From Siphonodentalium dalli (taxonomy: Eukaryota; Mollusca; Scaphopoda; Gadilida; Siphonodentaliidae), in contig CP136069.1 of the NCBI GenBank assembly GCA_032622095.1, positions 40,898,194 through 40,962,193 on the forward strand: 64,000 nucleotides of DNA, read 5' to 3'. This document shows positions 63,981-64,000 of this stretch, piece after piece. The notes beneath the pieces were generated by a model that saw only the letters and a list, made by a program, of their open reading frames with translations, ran no database searches and was not told the origin of the DNA. The position numbers and the translations under genes were made by a program. Numbering within the stretch: the first letter of the stretch is position 1; the number at the start of each line of letters is the position of its first letter.

Positions 63981-64000
63981 AGCGAGAAAAGTTGGTTCTA

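Overview
The window is nuclear DNA of an animal, most likely a marine lophotrochozoan (a mollusc is my best guess, not proven). The evidence is spliced genes with animal-type exon boundaries, an EGF/CUB secreted protein, a type II membrane GT92 glycosyltransferase, a tRNA-headed SINE, a DIRS element with a tyrosine recombinase, a Jockey/Nimbus-like LINE, and many TTAA-flanked miniature transposons in AT-rich DNA. There are no bacterial operons, ribosome binding sites, CRISPR arrays or rRNA. Most of the sequence is repeats in different states of decay.

Layout. 1-3090 has no recognisable gene. 3089-7873 holds a fold-back and a degenerate minus-strand DIRS retrotransposon (gag-like, RT/RNase H, tyrosine recombinase) bounded by 45-bp inverted repeats. 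9910-10309 is the first of four long copies of a 400-bp TTAA-flanked MITE with two large palindromes. 10759-13587 is a very young LTR retrotransposon carrying one long gag/protease-like ORF and no reverse transcriptase. 14034-14948 is a TIR element with CAC ends and a 5-bp target duplication.

15742-25384 (+) is a spliced gene for a small secreted protein: signal peptide, one EGF module, one CUB domain. Four of its five proposed exons join in consistent phase and give a coherent CUB fold; the first exon is less certain. Its introns contain MITEs, a SINE and palindromes. 25600-44400 is repeat-rich: TTAA fold-back elements, a 1.4-kb and a 2.4-kb TIR element, a 3.2-kb inverted-repeat structure, degenerate satellites, and fragments copied from the glycosyltransferase gene.

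44480-56737 (-) is a two-exon gene for a 466-residue GT92 (DUF23) glycosyltransferase. Its 10.9-kb intron contains five near-identical 308-bp tandem repeats, a basic ORF1-like protein, a decayed LINE, a GC-rich palindrome and further repeats. 57851-58834 is the fourth long MITE copy, split by a 245-bp element with an 8-bp target duplication, with an inverted second copy of that element next to it. A candidate first exon (+) lies at 60195, and the last few kilobases hold a decayed gene of a FEN/PIN-nuclease-like invertebrate repeat family.

The two host genes appear independent of each other, one a secreted adhesion/recognition protein and the other a Golgi sugar transferase. All domain calls come from reading motifs by eye; no database search was run.
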